A stretch of DNA of 64,000 nucleotides from Sycon ciliatum (GCF_964019385.1 NC_088647.1:11219227-11283226); one strand, 5' to 3'. Positions 25,320 through 38,680 are shown, counted from the stretch's first letter. Numbers and translations: made by a program. The notes: generated by a model not told the origin, from the letters alone.

Positions 25320-27427
25320 TGGCGATGGTCAGTTCTTGAGCTTCGAACGGGCAGAAAGGTGAGAAATTGTCGCTTTTTGACCATTTGTGTCCACGTGTCA
25401 CTTTCAACGTACCTCTCTATAACAAGACCCAGCTGCAATATGAGTGACCGCTTTGATTTGATTTTTGGTTTGCTTGTAGGCCGCTGGCACCCGCATTCCG
25501 TGACGCTGAACATTTGGCACTGCTGCGAATAGTTTAGTCGCAAAGTGAAGAATCACGGGCAAAAGGCCCAAAACTTCGAGATAGGTTCTGTTCAGCTTTG
25601 AGCAGCCCTGGGCGAGTTGTTTATTGAAATATGGCATTTTTTCTTGGTACACTTCCCTATGTCCAGGAATACAACAAGATCAGGGTGGCGATGGTCAGTT
25701 CTTGAGTTTCTAACGGGCAGAAAGGTGAGAAATTGTCGCTTTTTGACCATTTGTGTCCACGTGTCACTTTCAACGTACCTCTCTATAACAAGACCCAGCT
25801 GCAATATGAGTGACCGATTTGATTTGATTTTTGGTTTGCTTGTAGGCCGCTGGCACCCGCATTCAATGATGCTGAACATTTGGCACTGCTGCGAATAGTT
25901 TAGTCGCAAAGTGAAGAATCACGGGCAAAAAGGCCCAAAACTTCGAGATAGGTTCTGTTCAGCTTTAAGCAGCCCTGGGCGAGTTGTTTATTGAAATGTG
26001 GCATTTTTTCTTGGTGCACTTCCCTATGTCCAGCTATCCAACAAGATCAGGGTGGCGATGGTCAGTTCTTGAGCTTCGAACGGGCAGAAAGGTGAGAAAT
26101 TGTCGCTTTTTGACCATTTGTGTCCACGTGTCACTTTCAACGTACCTCTCTATAACAAGACCCAGCTGCAATATGAGTGACCACTTTGATTTGATTTTTG
26201 GTTTGCTTGTAGGCCGCTGGCACCCGCATTCAGTGACGCTGAACATTTGGCACTGCTGCGAATAGTTTAGTCGCAAAGTGAAGAATCACGGGCAAAAAGG
26301 CCCAAAACTTCGAGATAGGTTCTGTTCAGCTTTAAGCAGCCCTGGGCGAGTTGTTTATTGAAATGTGGCATTTTTTCTTGGTGCACTTCCCTATGTCCAG
26401 CTATCCAACAAGATCAGGGTGGCGATGGTCAGTTCTTGAGCTTCGAACGGGCAGAAAGGTGAGAAATTGTGGCTTTTTGACCATTTGTGTCCACGTGTCA
26501 CTTTCAACGTACCTCTCTATAACAAGACCCAGCTGCAATATGAGTGACCACTTTGATTTGATTTTTGGTTTGCTTGTAGGCCGCTGGCACCCGCATTCAG
26601 TGACGCTGAACATTTGGCACTGCTGCGAATAGTTTAGTCGCAAAGTGAAGAATCACGGGCAAAAAGGCCCAAAACTTCGAGATAGGTTCTGTTCAGCTTT
26701 GAGCAGCCCTGGGCGAGTTGTTTATTGAAATGTGGCATTTTTTCTTGGTGCACTTCCCTATGTCCAGCTATCCAACAAGATCAGTGTGGCGATGGTCAGT
26801 TCTTGAGCTTCGAACGGGCAGAAAGGTGAGAAATTGTCGCTTTTTGACCATTTGTGTCCACGTGTCACTTTCAACGTACCTCTCTATAACAAGACCCAGC
26901 TGCAATATGAGTGACCGCTTTGATTTGATTTTTGGTTTGCTTGTAGGCCGCTGGCACCCGCATTCCGTGACGCTGAACATTTGGCACTGCTGCGAATAGT
27001 TTAGTCGCAAAGTGAAGAATCACGGGCAAAAGGCCCAAAACTTCGAGATAGGTTCTGTTCAGCTTTGAGCAGCCCTGGGCGAGTTGTTTATTGAAATATG
27101 GCATTTTTTCTTGGTACACTTCCCTATGTCCAGGAATACAACAAGATCAGGGTGGCGATGGTCAGTTCTTGAGTTTCTAACGGGCAGAAAGGTGAGAAAT
27201 TGTCGCTTTTTGACCATTTGTGTCCACGTGTCACTTTCAACGTACCTCTCTATAACAAGACCCAGCTGCAATATGAGTGACCGATTTGATTTGATTTTTG
27301 GTTTGCTTGTAGGCCGCTGGCACCCGCATTCAATGATGCTGAACATTTGGCACTGCTGCGAATAGTTTAGTCGCAAAGTGAAGAATCACGGGCAAAAAGG
27401 CCCAAAACTTCGAGATAGGTTCTGTTC
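25320..27427 (+). repeat. Four-monomer spaced duplication, offset 1,467 bp
   Basis: About 25320-25960 is repeated at about 26787-27427. Shared markers are GCATTCCGTGACGCTG (25492/26959), GAAATATGGCATTTTTTC (25626/27093), and GAGTTTCTAACGGGCAG (25704/27171), which I noticed only in these two copies. The monomers between and beyond the shared parts do not match at this offset, so only part of a four-monomer unit is recognisable. Confidence 0.7.
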
Positions 27428-28189
27428 AGCTTTGAGCAGCCCTGGGCGAGTTGTTTATTGAAATGTGGCATTTTTTCTTGGTGCACTTCCCTATGTCCAG
27501 CTATACAACAAGATCAGGGTGGCGATGGTCAGTTCTTGAGCTTCGAACGGGCAGAAAGGTGAGAAATTGTCGCTTTTTGACCATTTGTGTCCACGTGTCA
27601 CTTTCAACGTACCTCTCTATAACAAGACCCAGCTGCAAAATTGAGTGACCGCTTTGATTTGATTTTTGGTTTGCTTGTAGGCCGCTGGCAGCCGCATTCA
27701 GTGACGCTGAACATTTGGCACTGCTGCGAATAGTTTAGTCGCAAAGTGAAGAATCACGGGCAAAAAGGCCCAAAACTTCGAGATAGGTTCTGTTCAGCTT
27801 TGAGCAGCCCTGGGCGAGTTGTTTATTGAAATGTGGCATTTTTCTTGGTGCACTTTCCTATGTCCAGCTATACAACAAGATCAGGGTGGCGATGGTCAGT
27901 TCTTGAGCTTCGAACGGGCAGAAAGGTGAGAAATTGTCGCTTTTTGACCATTTGTGTCCACGTGTCACTTTCAACGTACCTCTCTATAACAAGACCCAGC
28001 TGCAATATGAGTGACCGCTTTGATTTGATTTTTGGTTTTCTTGTAGGCCGCTGGCACCCGCATTTACTGACACGGAACATTTGGCACTGCTGCGAATAGT
28101 TTAGTCGCAAAGTGAAGAATCACGGGCAAAAAGGCCCAAAACTTCGAGATAGGTTCTGTTCAGCTTTGAGCAGCCCTGGGCGAGTTGTT

Positions 28190-31100
28190 TATTGAAATGT
28201 GGCATTTTTCTTGGTGCACTTTCCTATGTCCAGCTATACAACAAGATCAGGGTGGCGATGGTCAGTTCTTGAGCTTCGAACGGGCAGAAAGGTGAGAAAT
28301 TGTCGCTTTTTGACCATTTGTGTCCACGTGTCACTTTCAACGTACCTCTCTATAACAAGACCCAGCTGCAATATGAGTGACCGCTTTGATTTGATTTTTG
28401 GTTTGCTTGTAGGCCGCTGGCACCCGCTTTCAATGATGCTGGACATTTGGCACTGCTGCGAATGGTTTAGTCGCAAAGTGAAGAATCACGGGCAAAAAGG
28501 CCCAAAACTTCGAGATAGGTTCTGTTCAGCTTTGAGCAGCCCTGGGCGAGTTGTTTATTGAAATGTGGCATTTTTTCTTGGTGCACTTCCCTATGTCCAG
28601 TTTTACAACAAGATCAGAGTGGCGATGGTCAGTTCTTGAGCTTCGAACGGGCAGAAAGGTGAGAAATTGTCGCTTTTTGACCATTTGTGTCCACGTGTCA
28701 CTTTCAACGTACCTCTCTATAACAAGACCCAGCTGCAATATGAGTGACCGCTTTTATTTGATTTTTGGTTTGCTTGTAGGCCGCTGGCACCCGCATTCAG
28801 TGACGCTGAACATTTGGCACTGCTGCGAATAGTTTAGTCGCAAAGTGAAGAATCACGGGCAAAAAGGCCCAAAACTTCGAGATAGGTTCTGTTCAGCTTT
28901 GAGCAGCCCTGGGCGAGTTGGTAATTGAAATGTGGCATTTTTTCTTGGTGCACTTCTCTATGTCCAGCTATACAACAAGATCAGGGTGGCGATGGTCAGT
29001 TCTTGAGCTTCGAACGGGCAGAAAGGTGAGAAATTGTCGCTTTTTGACCATTTGTGTCCACGTGTCACTTTCAACGTACCTCTCTATAACAAGACCCAGC
29101 TGCAATATGAGTGACCGCTTTGATTTGATTTTTGGTTTGGTTGTAGGCCGCTGGCACCCGCATTCAATGATGCTGGACATTTGGCACTGCTGCGAATAGT
29201 TTAGTCGCAAAGTGAAGAATCACGGGCAAAAAGGCCCAAAACTTCGAGATAGGTTCTGTTCCGCTTTAAGCAGCCCTGGGCGAGTTGTTTATTGAAATGT
29301 GGCATTTTTTCTTGGTGCACTTCCCTATGTCCGGCTATCCAACAAGATCAGGGTGGCGATGGTCAGTTCTTGAGCTTCGAACGGGCAGAAAGGTGAGAAA
29401 TTGTCGCTTTTTGACCATTTGTGTCCACGTGTCACTTTCAACGTACCTCTCTATAACAAGACCCAGCTGCAATATGAGTGACCGCTTTGATTTGATTTTT
29501 GGTTTGCTTGTAGGCCGCTGGCACCCGCATTCCGTGATGCTGAACATTTGGCACTGCTGCGAATAGTTTAGTCGCAAAGTGAAGAATCACGGGCAAAAGG
29601 CCCAAAACTTCGAGATAGGTTCTGTTCAGCTTTGAGCAGCCCTGGGCGAGTTGTTTATTGAAATATGGCATTTTTTCTTGGTACACTTCCCTATGTCCAG
29701 GAATACAACAAGATCAGGGTGGCGATGGTCAGTTCTTGAGTTTCGAACGGGCAGAAAGGTGAGAAATTGTCGCTTTTTGACCATTTGTGTCCACGTGTCA
29801 CTTTCAACGTACCTCTCTATAACAAGACCCAGCTGCAATATGAGTGACCGATTTGATTTGATTTTTGGTTGGCTTGTAGGCCGCTGGCACCCGCATTCAA
29901 TGATGCTGAACATTTGGCACTGCTGCGAATAGTTTAGTCGCAAAGTGAAGAATCACGGGCAAAAAGGCCCAAAACTTCGAGATAGGTTCTGTTCAGCTTT
30001 AAGCAGCCCTGGGCGAGTTGTTTATTGAAATGTGGCATTTTTTCTTGGTGCACTTCCCTATGTCCAGCTATCCAACAAGATCAGGGTGGCGATGGTCAGT
30101 TCTTGAGCTTCGAACGGGCAGAAAGGTGAGAAATTGTGGCTTTTTGACCATTTGTGTCCACGTGTCACTTTCAACGTACCTCTCTATAACAAGACCCAGC
30201 TGCAATATGAGTGACCGCTTTGATTTGATTTTTGGTTTGCTTGTAGGCCGCTGGCACCCGCATTCAGTGACGCTGAACATTTGGCACCGCTGCGAATAGT
30301 TTAGTCGCAAAGTGAAGACTCACGGGCAAAAAGGCCCAAAACTTCGAGATAGGTTCTGTTCAGCTTTGAGCAGCCCTGGGCGAGTTGTTTATTGAAATGT
30401 GGCATTTTTTCTTGGTGCACTTCCCTATGTCCAGCTACACAACAAGATCAGGGTGGCGATGGTCAGTTCTTGAGCTTCGAACGGGCAGAAAGGTGAGAAA
30501 TTGTGGCTTTTTGACCATTTGTGTCCACGTGTCACTTTCAACGTACCTCTCTATAACAAGACCCAGCTGCAATATGAGTGACCGCTTTGATTTGATTTTT
30601 GGTTTGCTTGTAGGCCGCTGGCACCCGCAATCAGTGACGCTGAACATTTGGCACTGCTGCGAATAGTTTAGTCGCAAAGTGAAGAATCACGGGCAAAAAG
30701 GCCCAAAACTTCGAGATAGGTTCTGTTCAGCTTTGAGCAGCCCTGGGCGAGTTGCTTATTGAAATGTGGCATTTTTTCTTGGTGCACTTCTCTATGTCCA
30801 GCTATACAACAAGATTAGGGTGGCGATGGTCAGTTCTTGAGCTTCGAACGGGCAGAAAGGTGAGAAATTGTCGCTTTTTGACCATTTGTGTCCACGTGTC
30901 ACTTTCAACGTACCTCTCTATAACAAGACCCAGCTGCAATACCGTATTTTACCGGTTGTAAGTCGACCCCGGTTATAGGTCGACCCCCGTATCCGGAGGT
31001 CTCAATTCTGCGTTTTAAAGTTTTCACCCAAAGAAGCACTATTAACCACTTCCTGCTATTAACACATCAACAAATCATGTAAACATTCCTTAATTGAGGT

Positions 31101-34100
31101 TATAACATCCCAATCCTTCAAAAGACCAATAAACTGGAAAAATGTGTACACATAGTGCACTCGTGCATGCAGTGCAGGTCATTTTTTTGTAAGATTCTGA
31201 TAGTTCCCGGTTATAAGTCGAATCCCGGTTGTAAGTCGACCCCCACCCTTTCTCCTTCTATTTTAAGTCGTAAAAGGTCGACTTACAACCGGAAAAATAC
31301 GGTATGAGTGACCGCTTTGATTTGATTTTTGGTTTGCTTGTAGGCCGCTGGCACCCGCATTCCGTGACGCTGAACATTTGGCACTGCTACGAATATTTTA
31401 GTCGCAAAGTGAAGAATCACGGGCAAAAGGCCCAAAACTTCGAGATAGGTTCTGTTCAGCTTTGAGCAGCCCTGGGCGAGTTGTTTATTGAAATGTGGCA
31501 TTTTTCTTGGTGCACTTTCCTATGTCCAGCTATACAACAAGATCAGGGTGGCGATGGTCAGTTCTTGAGCTTCGAACGGGCAGAAAGGTGAGAAATTGTC
31601 GCTTTTTGACCATTTGTGTCCACGTGTCACTTTCAACGTACCTCTCTATAACAAGACCCAGCTGCAATATGAGTGACCGCTTTGATTTGATTTTTGGTTT
31701 GCTTGTAGGCCGCTGGCACCCGCTTTCAATGATGCTGGACATTTGGCACTGCTGCGAATGGTTTAGTCGCAAAGTGAAGAATCACGGGCAAAAAGGCCCA
31801 AAACTTCGAGATAGGTTCTGTTCAGCTTTGAGCAGCCCTGGGCGAGTTGTTTATTGAAATGTGGCATTTTTTCTTGGTGCACTTCCCTATGTCCAGCTAT
31901 ACAACAAGATCAGAGTGGCGATGGTCAGTTCTTGAGCTTCGAACGGGCAGAAAGGTGAGAAATTGTCGCTTTTTGACCATTTGTGTCCACGTGTCACTTT
32001 CAACGTACCTCTCTATAACAAGACCCAGCTGCAATATGAGTGACCGCTTTTATTTGATTTTTGGTTTGCTTGTAGGCCGCTGGCACCCGCATTCAGTGAC
32101 GCTGAACATTTGGCACTGCTGCGAATAGTTTAGTCGCAAAGTGAAGAATCACGGGCAAAAAGGCCCAAAACTTCGAGATAGGTTCTGTTCAGCTTTGAGC
32201 AGCCCTGGGCGAGTTGTTTATTGAAATGTGGCATTTTTTCTTGGTGCACTTCTCTATGTCCAGCTATACAACAAGATCAGGGTGGCGATGGTCAGTTCTT
32301 GAGCTTCGAACGGGCAGAAAGGTGAGAAATTGTGGCTTTTTGACCATTTGTGTCCACGTGTCACTTTCAACGTACCTCTCTATAACAAGACCCAGCTGCA
32401 ATATGAGTGACCGCTTTGATTTGATTTTTGGTTTGGTTGTAGGCCGCTGGCACCCGCATTCAATGATGCTGGACATTTGGCACTGCTGCGAATAGTTTAG
32501 TCGCAAAGTGAAGAATCACGGGCAAAAAGGCCCAAAACTTCGAGATAGGTTCTGTTCCGCTTTAAGCAGCCCTGGGCGAGTTGTTTATTGAAATGTGGCA
32601 TTTTTTCTTGGTGCACTTCCCTATGTCCGGCTATCCAACAAGATCAGGGTGGCGATGGTCAGTTCTTGAGCTTCGAACGGGCAGAAAGGTGAGAAATTGT
32701 CGCTTTTTGACCATTTGTGTCCACGTGTCACTTTCAACGTACCTCTCTATAACAAGACCCAGCTGCAATATGAGTGACCGCTTTGATTTGATTTTTGGTT
32801 TGCTTGTAGGCCGCTGGCACCCGCATTCAGTGACGCTGAACATTTGGCACTGCTGCGAATAGTTTAGTCGCAAAGTGAAGAATCACGGGCAAAAAGGCCC
32901 AAAACTTCGAGATAGGTTCTGTTCAGCTTTGAGCAGCCCTGGGCGAGTTGTTTATTGAAATGTGGCATTTTTTCTTGGTGCACTTCTCTATGTCCAGCTA
33001 TACAACAAGATCAGGGTGGCGATGGTCAGTTCTTGAGCTTCGAACGGGCAGAAAGGTGAGAAATTGTCGCTTTTTGACCATTTGTGTCCACGTGTCACTT
33101 TCAACGTACCTCTCTATAACAAGACCCAGCTGCAATATGAGTGAACGATTTGATTTGATTTTTGGTTGGCTTGTAGGCCGCTGGCACCCGCATTCAATGA
33201 TGCTGAACATTTGGCACTGCTGCGAATAGTTTAGTCGCAAAGTGAAGAATCACGGGCAAAAAGGCCCAAAACTTCGAGATAGGTTCTGTTCAGCTTTAAG
33301 CAGCCCTGGGCGAGTTGTTTATTGAAATGTGGCATTTTTTCTTGGTGCACTTCCCTATGTCCAGCTATCCAACAAGATCAGGGTGGCGATGGTCAGTTCT
33401 TGAGCTTCGAACGGGCAGAAAGGTGAGAAATTGTGGCTTTTTGACCAGTTGTGTCCACGTGTCACTTTCAACGTACCTCTCTATAACAAGACCCAGCTGC
33501 AATATGAGTGACCGCTTTGATTTGATTTTTGGTTTGCTTGTAGGCCGCTGGCACCCGCATTCAGTGACGCTGAACATTTGGCACCGCTGCGAATAGTTTA
33601 GTCGCAAAGTGAAGACTCACGGGCAAAAAGGCCCAAAACTTCGAGATAGGTTCTGTTCAGCTTTGAGCAGCCCTGGGCGAGTTGTTTATTGAAATGTGGC
33701 ATTTTTTCTTGGTGCACTTCCCTATGTCCAGCTACACAACAAGATCAGGGTGGCGATGGTCAGTTCTTGAGCTTCGAACGGACAGAAAGGTGAGAAATTG
33801 TGGCTTTTTGACCATTTGTGTCCACGTGTCACTTTCAACGTACCTCTCTATAACAAGACCCAGCTGCAATATGAGTGACCGCTTTGATTTGATTTTTGGT
33901 TTGCTTGTAGGCCGCTGGCACCCGCAATCAGTGACGCTGAACATTTGGCACTGCTGCGAATAGTTTAGTCGCAAAGTGAAGAATCACGGGCAAAAAGGCC
34001 CAAAACTTCGAGATAGGTTCTGTTCAGCTTTGAGCAGCCCTGGGCGAGTTGCTTATTGAAATGTGGCATTTTTTCTTGGTGCACTTCTCTATGTCCAGCT

Positions 34101-34430
34101 ATACAACAAGATCAGGGTGGCGATGGTCAGTTCTTGAGCTTCGAACGGGCAGAAAGGTGAGAAATTGTCGCTTTTTGACCATTTGTGTCCACGTGTCACT
34201 TTCAACGTACCTCTCTATAACAAGACCCAGCTGCAATATGAGTGACCGCTTTGATTTGATTTTTGGTTTGCTTGTAGGCCGCTGGCACCCGCATTCCGTG
34301 ACGCTGAACATTTGGCACTGCTACGAATATTTTAGTCGCAAAGTGAAGAATCACGGGCAAAAGGCCCAAAACTTCGAGATAGGTTCTGTTCAGCTTTGAG
34401 CAGCCCTGGGCGAGTTGTTTATTGAAATGT
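28190..34430 (+). repeat. Nine-monomer tandem duplication, offset 3,296/3,297 bp
   Basis: The segment starting near 28190 is repeated from near 31487. Markers include CCCGCTTTCAATGATGCTGG at 28424/31720, GTCCGGCTATCC at 29330/32626, GGTTGGCTTGTAGG at 29868/33165, GGCACCGCTGCG at 30284/33581, and GAGTTGCTTATTG at 30748/34045. The rare GAATATTTTAGTCGC follows at 31391 in copy 1 and 34325 in copy 2. A few base differences and a 1-bp length difference have accumulated. Copy 1 alone carries the MITE at 30942-31302. Confidence 0.85.
30942..31302. mobile_element. 361-bp MITE, Tc1/mariner-like, in a TA site
   Basis: The insertion interrupts the monomer exactly at the TA of CTGCAATATGAG; TA is present on both sides (30940-30941 and 31303-31304). 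Terminal inverted repeats of 27 bp lie at 30942-30968 and 31276-31302 and match at 26 of 27 positions. Both begin CCGTATTTT and contain CCGGTTGTAAGTCGACC. Variants of the GGTTATAAGTCGA motif recur inside the element near 30974, 31209 and 31227. No coding capacity is seen. TA duplication and the ends place it with Tc1/mariner-type MITEs; the exact family is not identified. Confidence 0.92.
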
Positions 34431-36723
34431 GGCATTTTTTCTTGGTGCACATTCCTATGTCCAGCTATACAACAAGATCAGGTTGGCGATGGTCAGTTCT
34501 TGAGCTTCGAACGGGCAGAAAGGTGAGAAATTGTTGCTTTTTGACCATTTGTGAACACAAGTCACTTTCAACGTACCTCTCTATAACAAGACCCAGCTGC
34601 AATATGAGTGTCCGCTTTGATTTGATTTTTGGTTTGCTTGTAGGCCGCTGGCACCCGCATTTACTGACACGGAACATTTGGCACTGCTGCGAATAGTTTA
34701 GTCGCAAAGTGAAGAATCACGGGCAAAAAGGCCCAAAACTTCGAGATAGGTTCTGTTCAGCTTTGAGCAGCCCTGGGCGAGTTGTTTATTGAAATGTGGC
34801 ATTTTTTCTTGGTGCACTTCCCTAAGTCCAGCTATCCAACAAAATCAGGGTGGAGATGGTCAGTTCTTGAGCTTCGAACGGGCAGAAAGGTGAGAAATTG
34901 TCGCTTTTTGACCATTTGTGTCCACGTGTCACTTTCAACGTACCTCTCTATAACAAGACCCAGCTGCAATATGAGTGACCGCTTTGATTTGATTTTTGGT
35001 TTGCTTGTAGGCCGCTGGCATCCGCATTCAGTGACGCTGAACATTTGGCACTGCTGCGAATAGTTTAGTCGCAAAGTGAAGAATCACGGGCAAAAAGGCC
35101 CAAAACTTCGAGATAGGTTCTGTTCAGCTTTGAGCAGCCCTGGGCGAGTTGTTTATTGAAATGTGGCATTTTTTCTTGGTGCACTTCCCTATGTCCAGCT
35201 ACACAACAAGATCAGGGTGGCGATGGTCAGTTCTTGAGCTTCGAACGGGCAGAAAGGTGAGAAATTGTCGCTTTTTGACCATTTGTGTCCACGTGTCACT
35301 TTCAACGTACCTCTCTATAACAAGACCCAGCTGCAATATGAGTGACCGCTTTGATTTGATTTTTGGTTTGCTTGTAGGCCGCTGGCACCCGCAATCAGTG
35401 ACGCTGAACATTTGGCACTGCTGCGAATAGTTTAGTCGCAAAGTGAAGAATCACGGGCAAAAAGGCCCAAAACTTCGAGATAGGTTCTGTTCAGCTTTGA
35501 GCAGCCCTGGGCGAGTTGCTTATTGAAATGTGGCATTTTTTCTTGGTGCACTTCTCTATGTCCAGCTATACAACAAGATCAGGGTGGCGATGGTCAGTTC
35601 TTGAGCTTCGAACGGGCAGAAAGGTGAGAAATTGTGGCTTTTTGACCATTTGTGTCCACGTGTCACTTTCAACGTACCTCTCTATAACAAGACCCAGCTG
35701 CAATATGAGTGACCGCTTTGATTTTATTTTTGGTTTGCTTGTAGGCCGCTGGCACCCGCATTCCGTGACGCTGAACATTTGGCACTGCTACGAATAGTTT
35801 AGTCGCGAAGTGAAGAATCACGGGCAAAAGGCCCAAAACTTCGAGATAGGTTCTGTTCAGCTTTGAGCAGCCCTGGGCGAGTTGTTTATTGAAATGTGGC
35901 ATTTTTTCTTGGTGCACATTCCTATGTCCAGCTATACACCAAGATCAGGTTGGCGATGGTCAGTTCTTGAGCTTCGAACGGGCAGAAAGGTGAGAAATTG
36001 TTGCTTTTTGACCATTTGTGAACACAAGTCACTTTCAACGTACCTCTCTATAACAAGACCCAGCTGCAATATGAGTGACCGCTTTGATTTGATTTTTGGT
36101 TTGCTTGTAGGCCGCTGGCACCCGCATTTACTGACACGGAACATTTGGCACTGCTGCGAATAGTTTAGTCGCAAAGTGAAGAATCACGGGCAAAAAGGCC
36201 CAAAACTTCGAGATAGGTTCTGTTCAGCTTTGAGCAGCCCTGGGCGAGTTGTTTATTGAAATGTGGCATTTTTTCTTGGTAAACTTCCCTATGTCCAGAA
36301 ATACAACAAGATCAGGGTGGCGATGGTCAGTTCTTGAGCTTCGAACGGGCAGAAAGGTGAGAAATTGTCGCTTTTTGACCATTTGTGTCCACGTGTCACT
36401 TTCAACGTACCTCTCTATAACAAGACCCAGCTGCAATATGAGTGACCGCTTTGATTTGATTTTTGGTTTGCTTGTAGGCCGCTGGCACCCGCATTCCGTG
36501 ACGCTGAACATTTGGCACTGCTGCGAATAGTTTAGTCGCAAAGTGAAGACTCACGGGCAAAAAGGCCCAAAACTTCGAGATAGGTTCTGTTCAGCTTTGA
36601 GCAGCCCTGGGCGAGTTGTTTATTGTAATGTGGCATTTTTTCTTGGTGCACTTCCCTATGTCCAGTTATACAACAAGATCAGGGTGGCGATGGTCAGTTC
36701 TTGAGCTTCGAACGGGCAGAAAG
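31303..36723 (+). repeat. Satellite array block 3
   Basis: The monomer resumes in register after the MITE. The block contains copy 2 of the nine-monomer duplication and a four-monomer duplication. The GAACACAAG subfamily reappears near 34553 and 36020. The block ends at GGGCAGAAAG, where a hAT element is inserted. No gene is supported. Confidence 0.96.
33650..36220 (+). repeat. Four-monomer tandem duplication, offset 1,467 bp
   Basis: About 33650-34750 is repeated at about 35117-36217. Shared markers are CCAGCTACACAAC (33728/35195), CCCGCAATCAGTGACG (33921/35388), GAGTTGCTTATTG (34045/35512), CACATTCCTATGTCC (34448/35915), and the GAACACAAG subtype monomer ending CATTTACTGACACGG (34659/36126). 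Since part of this also matches 30385-31490, the region has been duplicated at least twice. Confidence 0.8.
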
Positions 36724-37551
36724 TAGGGGTGAAACGAACGAACGAAAGTTCGAATATTCGTTCGAAAAATTTGAAAACGAACGAACGAACTCGCAAGATT
36801 GATAAACGAACACAGCAAGCAAGCATAAAGATCGCTTGTGACTAGATCACGAAGGAGCCGCGGAGGTTCGGAGATCGCGAGCTTGCACGCTGATTGACTG
36901 CGTTTGCCTTGATGATCACTTGAAGCAAGTTGAAGGAGTTGAGTGTCGCGTCGGGACAAAGTTTCTTGAAATATGTCTGTGTGTCCGTTTGAGTTAGATT
37001 TGTACTCGTAGTGAAAGGATTCGAGTCGCTTGTGACATCTGTTCCTGAAAGCAAACGTTCACTCGTTGCAATCATGTCAAAACATTCGAGCCTTTCATCG
37101 CGATTCGGAGTTGGAGCGGAATTTGATAAAGTGGTCGGGAAAGACGAAGTCCTTTTCTCAATTTCAAAAAGGTTCTATCACACAGCAGAGCGACGACGAG
37201 CAATCTTCGTACCCACCTCAAGAAGTACCGTTCTCCTGCTCTGACGACCTGAGCTAGCGATGAGAAGAAAACTCTCGTCCGGACGATGGTGATGGACTTT
37301 GCAGCTAGCTGCAAAACCCTGTGATTCAGCTCAGGCGGACGCGATAAAAAAAATTCTGTTCTGGCAGTGTATCGTACACCGTCAATACTGAACTGTGGCC
37401 AGCCAAGTACAGAGAACGCCTGTACTGACAGACTGTATGGTCTTCAAAAAAAATTCATCCATGAAATACATAATGGAGAATGTTCGTTCGAGTTCGTTCG
37501 TTAGTGTGAGAGTTCGTTCGTATTCAAAATTCGATGTTCGTTTCACCCCTA
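36724..37551. mobile_element. 828-bp non-autonomous hAT element
   Basis: The element is flanked by an 8-bp target duplication, GCAGAAAG, at 36716-36723 and 37552-37559. Its 16-bp terminal inverted repeats are perfect: TAGGGGTGAAACGAAC at 36724-36739 and its reverse complement at 37536-37551. The subterminal 60 bp at each end are full of GTTCG/CGAAC units (near 36733-36790 and 37482-37545), as expected for transposase binding regions. Eight-base duplication plus TAGGGGTG ends are hAT hallmarks. The interior has only short unrecognisable frames and no BED, RNase H or dimerisation motif, so it must be moved by a transposase from elsewhere. Confidence 0.92.
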
Positions 37552-38680
37552 GCAGAAAGGTGAGAAATTGTCGCTTTTTGACACTTTGTGTCCACGCGTC
37601 ACTTTCAACGTACCTCTCTATAACACGACCCAGCAGCAATATGAGTGACCGCTTTGATTTGATTTTTGGCTTGCTTGTAGGCCGCTGGCACCCGCATTCA
37701 GTGACGCTGAACATTTGGCACTGCTGCGAATAGTTTAGTCGCGAAGTGAAGAATCACGGGCAAAAAGGCCCAAAACTTCAAGATAGGTTCTGTTCAGCTT
37801 TGAGCAGCCCTGGGCGAGTTGTTTATTGAAATGTGGCATTTTTCTTGGTGCACTTCCCTATGTCCAGCTATACAACAAGATCAGGGTGGCGATGGTCAGT
37901 TCTTGAGCTTCGAACGGGCAGAAAGGTGAGAAATTGTCGCTTTTTGACCATTTGTGTCCACGTGTCACTTTCAACGTACCTCTCTATAACAAGACCCAGC
38001 TGCAATATGAGTGACCGCTTTTATTTGATTTTTGGTTTGCTTGTAGGCCGCTGGCACCCGCATTCAGTGACGCGGAACATTTGGCACTGCTACGAATAGT
38101 TTAGTCGCAAAGTGAAGAATCACGGGCAAAAGGCCCAAAACTTCGAGATAGGTTCTGTTCAGCTTTGAGCAACCCTGGGCGAGTTGTTTATTGAAATGTG
38201 GCATATTTTCTTGGTCCACATACCTATGTCCAGCTATACAACAAGATCAGGGTGGCGATTGTCAGTTCTTGAGCTTCGAACAGGCAGAAAGGTGAGAAAT
38301 TGTCGCTTTTTGACCATTTGTGTCCACGTGTCACTTTCAACGTACCTCTCTATAACAAGACCCAGCTGCAATATGAGTGACCGCTTTGATTTGATTTTTG
38401 GTTTACTTGTAGGCTGCTGGCACCCGCATTCAGTGACGCTGAACATTTGGCATTGCTGCGAATAGTTTAGTCGCAAAGTGAAGAATCACGGGCAAAAAGG
38501 CCCAAAACTTCGAGATAGGTTCTGTTCAGCTTTGAGCAGCCCTGGGCGAGTTGTTTATTGAAATGTGGCATTTTTTCTTGGTAAACTTCCCTATGTCCAG
38601 AAATACAACAAGATCAGGGTGGCGATGGTCAGTTCTTGAGCTTCGAACGGGCAGAAAGGTGAGAAATTGTCGCTTTTTGA
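37552..38680 (+). repeat. Satellite array block 4
   Basis: About three monomers lie between two hAT insertions, in the same register and orientation as the rest of the array. The first begins at GCAGAAAGG, the right-hand target duplication of the 828-bp element. The last is cut at CGCTTTTTGA, the left-hand target duplication of the 3.3-kb hAT. The copy at 38184 belongs to the CATATTTTCTTGG plus GCGATTGTCAG subtype. No gene is supported. Confidence 0.95.

Larger units (their letters stand above)
18733..30941 (+). repeat. Satellite array block 2
   Basis: The same monomer resumes in register after the LINE. This block holds a subfamily not seen in block 1: TTGTGAACACAAGTCAC in place of TTGTGTCCACGTGTCAC, near 18861, 20988 and 22456, with intermediates such as TGTCCACAAGTCAC near 22825. 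Several monomers have a shortened T run (GGCATTTTTCTTGG near 21602, 23071, 24901, 27835 and 28201). One rearranged monomer lies at 20139-20238. No gene is supported in this block. Confidence 0.96.

Noticed and set aside
37011-37314. Short frames inside the 828-bp hAT element
   Set aside because: Overlapping on both strands and without any transposase motif. They could be decayed remnants, but I cannot support it.
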